Below, piece by piece: positions 60,501 to 64,000 of a stretch of 64,000 nt of DNA. The stretch spans positions 94,600,630 through 94,664,629 of the forward strand of contig CM058232.1 in assembly GCA_030180135.1 (NCBI GenBank), in the 5' to 3' direction. Positions within the stretch are counted from its first letter, which is position 1. Each line of letters starts with the position of its first letter. Under the pieces are notes generated by a model. It saw nothing but the letters and a program-made list of their open reading frames with translations. It made no database searches and was not told the origin of the DNA. A program made the translations under genes and the position numbers. Source of the stretch: Orychophragmus violaceus (taxonomy: Eukaryota > Streptophyta > Magnoliopsida > Brassicales > Brassicaceae).

Positions 60501-61136
60501 GAGTAGTGGTCGTGGGTGTGTTTTAGAGAGAGGTTTTTGTGGGTGAAATGAATCTAACTTGGGTGAATGCCAAACAAAAACCAAGTTCATGCACTGGAAA
60601 CCATGCAATGCACCAGCAGCTGAGAAGTGGCGCCCCTGGGGTAGTGACACCTGTCCATCTGAGACATTTTTGTTGCCAAAACTTCTCTTAAACCAGTCTT
60701 AAACCTTCCTTAATCCTTCTTCTCTCCAAAGCTCGGTTTTGACGGTTTTCGGGTTTAATATTTTAGAAAGTCTCTGGATGATCCCATAAATTCTGAAACC
60801 TCCATAAAAAGATTCTCCATGCTATTTTATGAATTTAGCATTTTGAATCACTCCGTTCAGGTTTACGTAGCTCTGGTTATGAATTTCCAAAGTTTCGTCG
60901 GTTTTATCGGTTTCCATTCCCGACTCACCGAAAAACATGTTTCTGCTCCGATTTCTCCAATTCTGGTCTTGTGAACATTCTTTATATTGAAATATAAGAA
61001 TATTCGGCCCGTCTCGGCTTCCGTCTCGACTTTTGGTAAAATTACCATTTTACCCCTGACTTAGGTAAAATGACAATTTTACCCCTGGTTGACTTTCTGC
61101 TGCCCGTTGACCGTATTTTTGATACGGGGTATCACA
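57568..61136 (-). repeat. 5' LTR of the LARD-like element (right)
   Basis: 3,569 bp, nearly identical to the left LTR. The main length difference is in the TTGAC-repeat stretch near 59755, where one repeat unit is shortened. Confidence 0.95.
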
Positions 61137-62920
61137 CCTATTCTCTTCAATAGTGGATAGGATTAGACAGAAATCTCTGTCGTGGACAAACCGCTTTCTC
61201 TCTGCTGCAGGAAAGCTTACTCTCCTCAAAAGTATCTTGGCTTCAATGCCTTCATACGCTATGAGCTGTTTTAAATTACCAGGTTCTCTCACCAAGCGCA
61301 TCCATTCTATTTTCACAAGGTTCTGGTGGGACTCTTCTCCTGGCCATAGAAAAATTGCGTGGGTTTCTTGGGAAAGGATTGCAAAAGCAAAGAAAGATGG
61401 AGGTCTAGGTATGAGGGACTTGGAAAGCTTCAACAATGCACTGCTTGCAAAAATTGGATGGAGGATATTAGAGCACCCGGAAAGCTTGCTGGCTCGGATA
61501 TTACAAGGTAAATATTTTGCTGATTCCTCCTTCCTCTCCTGCGCAGTCCCAGCCACTTCCTCTCATGGTTGGAGAAGTATTCTCCTAGGCAGAGATCTCA
61601 TTGCTGATCACCTAGGATGGGATGTGGGTAACGGTCAATCCATAAAGATTTGGCATGATCCTTGGATCTCAACCACCAAGCCAGTTGTCCCTATGGGACC
61701 TGCTACAAGGGAGTCAACAAATGACACTGTATCAAGCCTTTTCTTGCCTAACTCCTCTACCTGGGATGCTGAGAAAGTTAACTTGCTACTGCCATCCTAT
61801 GCCTAAGAGATTCTCAGCATAAAACCCAGTGTCCTTTGTCTTAAAGATAAGAGAATTTGGCTCATGCACGCTACTGGCTCCTATACGACTAAAACTGGCT
61901 ATTATGCTGCCCTATAAAGTAATAAGTCTAGCATTCCAGGACCTGCGCCAGAATCCATCAATTGGATCTCAGATGTCTGGGCAATAAAAACTTCTCCCAA
62001 GCTGAAACTTTTTCTCTGGAAATTGGCAGCTAAGGCGATTCCTGTTGGTGAAAGACTTCTATCTAGATGCCTACCAATAGATGGTAAATGCAAAAGATGT
62101 GGCAAAATTGAATCGATTGATCACCTGCTTTTCCAGTGTAATTTTGCCAAGGCTGTCTGGAACGAGGCACCTTTTGCTTGGCCAAGCAATTTTTCAACCT
62201 TCTCGAGTTTCGATTCCGACTGGAGAAGGATCAGAACCCTCCAATGCCTGCCTCCTACAGGTATCTCCTTTGGACCATTAGCACCATGGATCTGCTGGCT
62301 TCTATAGACAGATAGGAACAAGCTCATTTTCGAAAATAGATCCCAGAATCCAATTGATTTAATCACTCAAGCGATTTGCAACGCAAAAGAATGGTGTGAC
62401 GCGCAACTAAGCATCGAGAGTGGTACTGCGCCAATGAGCCCAACCCAATTTCCTGTGGCTCATGGTTTGACAATCTGCAAATCAGATGCTGCTTGGAACT
62501 CGAGCAGGAAAATTGCAGGATTAGCGTGGAATTTCTCCCTTCAAGATAGGAGCTTTCTTCACCAATCAGAGACCCAAACTCTGGTCAATTCCTCGCTCAT
62601 GGCTGAAGCTTTAGCTCTTCGAGCAGCAATGGAATCGGCTGTTGATGCATGTCTCCTCTCTGTCGAATTTCAATCGGATTCGACCCAACTTATAAAAGCC
62701 ATCTCTACTGGCCAATCTCTTTCCGAGCTCCATGGAGTCCTCTCGGATATTTCTATGTACCAATCTCTCTTTGATTTGGTATCTTTTCGCTTTATCTCTC
62801 GCACTTGTAATGAGTTTGCAGACTCTCTAGCTAAGCAAGCTCTGTTTTCTGTTGTAACGCAAAACCCAGTTTAGTTTAATGAATATTTGAGTGACAAAAA
62901 AAAAAAAGATCCATTCATTT

Positions 62921-63555
62921 ATTTTTTTCAAACTTTCATAAATTATTATATTATTTAAATTTAACTATTATAATATAAAAAACACATTACATTATATGAA
63001 AAAAAAAACAAAATAGATTTTAGTTTAATCATCCTTATTCAAATATTTTTCTAATAAGTGATCAACTAATGCGTTTTAAAGTAAAAAACGAGCGTCTTTA
63101 TCTTTGATTTGTTTAAATCAAACAAGAAAGTTACGGAACCGAGTATTATCGTCCTCGGCTATGTCGACTTCTGGAAGGGGAAAAAAAGATCTAGAATGAA
63201 AAGAAAAAATGATGAGGGAACATCTACTCTTATCAACACTTTAAAAGAATGAAATAAACTACTTTGGAGCAATTAAAGAAGACAAGTTCACAAAGACAAC
63301 ACCATTTGAAGATTCAAAGTAAGAACTATGCATTGAAAGAATTTAAAGAAGAAAACAATTTTTGTTCAAAAACTTGAACTCGATAAAAGATCTGAACTTT
63401 CGTGCATATGTTCAGAGTGAACAAACACGAATTTTACAAAGTGGGCCGAACAACAACAATGCCAACAAATGTCACCTCCATCCCCTTTATTTGGACAATG
63501 TTTTGGTGGTTTAGGTGGATCCGGAAGCGATTTAATACAGTTTTAATTCACTAAA
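62921..63555. other. Intergenic spacer with no recognised gene
   Basis: AT-rich DNA between the LINE 3' flank and a Helitron end. No frames or repeats of note. Confidence 0.5.
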
Positions 63556-64000
63556 CTAGATTTTGACCCGCGCTTAGAAAGCGCGGATTTACTTTTCTTT
63601 ACAAATATAAATTTTATTTATTTTGTTATTACTAATTAATTTTTTTTTAATTATGCAATCTAATTTTTTTATAATTGTTTAATCCGCATTATAAAATAAA
63701 TTAATAATTTAGATTTTAAAAAGAAAAATGTGTTATTTGGGAGGAGGTATTAATTAATAATTTATATTTTTATTAAATTAAATATATATCAATTGGAATT
63801 AATTTTTATATATATATATATATATGTTTTAAATTCGTGCAAAGTTTATTTTTAGAATTCGAAATTGGCTAATTTATTTTTTGACCCATTCTTATAATAG
63901 TTTAAATATTTTACAATTTGATGGAACAACCCGCTAAAAATGCAATCGTAAAAGAAAAATTCTTACGAAATAAATTACTTTAATATATTTATATAATATA
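63556..64000 (-). mobile_element. Helitron 3' end, element continues past the window
   Basis: On the minus strand a GC-rich hairpin (CCGCGCTT-TCT-AAGCGCGG, about 63567-63585) is followed after a short spacer by CTAG (63559-63556) and then T, the Helitron 3' signature. The body extends rightward beyond 64000 and is AT-rich where visible, with an (AT)n run near 63810-63825. The 5' TC end is not in the window. Confidence 0.75.

Larger units (their letters stand above)
51052..61136 (-). mobile_element. Non-autonomous LTR retrotransposon with 3.58-kb LTRs (LARD/TR-GAG-like)
   Basis: Direct repeats 51052-54631 (3,580 bp) and 57568-61136 (3,569 bp) start TGTAACGCCC and end TATCACA, with an exact TSD CCTAT on both sides (51047-51051 and 61137-61141). 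The primer site next to the right LTR and the polypurine tract next to the left LTR show minus-strand orientation. Only 2.9 kb lies between the LTRs, with no protease, reverse transcriptase or integrase, just a decayed zinc-knuckle protein. Very long LTRs with a short interior are typical of large retrotransposon derivatives. By eye the LTRs differ by about six substitutions and two short indels, so the insertion is very recent. Confidence 0.93.
49390..62874 (+). pseudogene. LINE ORF2: endonuclease end, reverse transcriptase, zinc finger, RNase H
   Basis: The two halves (49390-51051 and 61142-62874) rejoin in frame across the LTR insertion when one CCTAT is counted. Order: the endonuclease end (GSDHKPIISYF), a linker with a frame change near 49565, reverse transcriptase (LIPKIHAPQKVSDYRPIALC, RGIRQGDSLSPYLFIL, catalytic FADDTMFF), the thumb region, the zf-RVT domain (LKLFLWKLA, then CKRCGKIESIDHLLFQC) and a C-terminal RNase H with its Asp-Glu-Asp-Asp set (KSDAAWN, MAEALALRAAM, QSDSTQL, NEFADSLAKQAL). 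Stops occur at 61804-61806 (after PSYA), near 61915 (after YYAAL) and near 62306 (after WICWLL). The truncated start, frame change and three stops mean no function. Confidence 0.9.
49390..62907 (+). mobile_element. 5'-truncated LINE (RNase H-containing), split by an LTR element
   Basis: An exact 13-bp TSD, GATCCATTCATTT, lies at 49377-49389 and 62908-62920, and the 3' copy follows an A-run (GTGACAAAAAAAAAAAA). The LINE begins within the endonuclease domain, so the 5' end was lost on insertion, and its own length is about 3.4 kb. The 10.1-kb non-autonomous LTR element (51052-61136) later inserted into it, duplicating CCTAT. The LINE had itself landed in AT-rich DNA just right of an older LINE remnant. 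Confidence 0.93.

Overview
This window is nuclear DNA from a flowering plant, most likely a member of the Brassicaceae. The grounds are AT-rich intergenic DNA, spliced genes with GT-AG introns, and a characteristic set of repeats and gene families: CACTA ends, Helitrons with hairpin-CTAG ends, KI/VANDAL-type Mutator-like elements, RPA-like (OB-fold) and REM-type B3 pseudogenes, and a Tat-lineage Ty3/gypsy element. I see no convincing single-copy host gene, rRNA or tRNA gene. It reads as a repeat-dense, probably pericentromeric or heterochromatic segment made of nested transposons. All boundaries, target-site duplications (TSDs) and reading frames below were read by eye; family names come from motif recognition, with no database search.

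Layout. (1) 1-11 kb: a non-autonomous hAT element (8-bp TSD), a Helitron-like 5' end, and three decayed genes: RPA-like (+), B3/REM (+) and RPA-like (-). (2) 11-17.4 kb: AT-rich DNA with non-LTR retroposon remains, a long hairpin and a small Mutator-like element with long inverted ends. (3) 17,556-29,419: a complete 11.9-kb Mutator-like element with a 9-bp TSD (AAAAATAAA). It carries a mudrA-type transposase (+), a DUF1985-Ulp1 protease gene (-) and an intact small GRF-zinc-finger/transmembrane gene (-). Its non-coding DNA is filled with about 20-bp palindromes of the form CAGAC...GTCTG that I do not see outside the element. (4) 29,940-33,616: a non-autonomous CACTA element with a complete 1.0-kb Helitron nested in it. 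(5) 35,321-46,464: a young Tat-lineage Ty3/gypsy retrotransposon on the minus strand (540-bp LTRs with 3 differences, TSD ATACT). Its gag-pol frame is broken by one stop codon, and an intron-containing gene of its own lies on the opposite strand. (6) 48.5-62.9 kb: a LINE remnant split by a short retroposon (19-bp TSD), then a 5'-truncated LINE with an RNase H domain (13-bp TSD). That LINE is itself split by a 10.1-kb non-autonomous LTR element on the minus strand with very long (about 3.58-kb) LTRs, a Met-tRNA primer site and a decayed array of zinc knuckles. (7) 63,556-end: the 3' end of another Helitron.

The most promising system is the 17.6-29.4 kb element. A transposase, a DUF1985-Ulp1 protein and a third small protein share one element with a dense, element-restricted palindromic code in UTRs, introns and spacers. 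That is the architecture expected of a self-recognising transposon, by analogy with VANDAL elements whose VANC proteins bind motifs repeated in their own non-coding DNA to lift silencing. The palindrome type and the GRF-transmembrane partner look worth following up.
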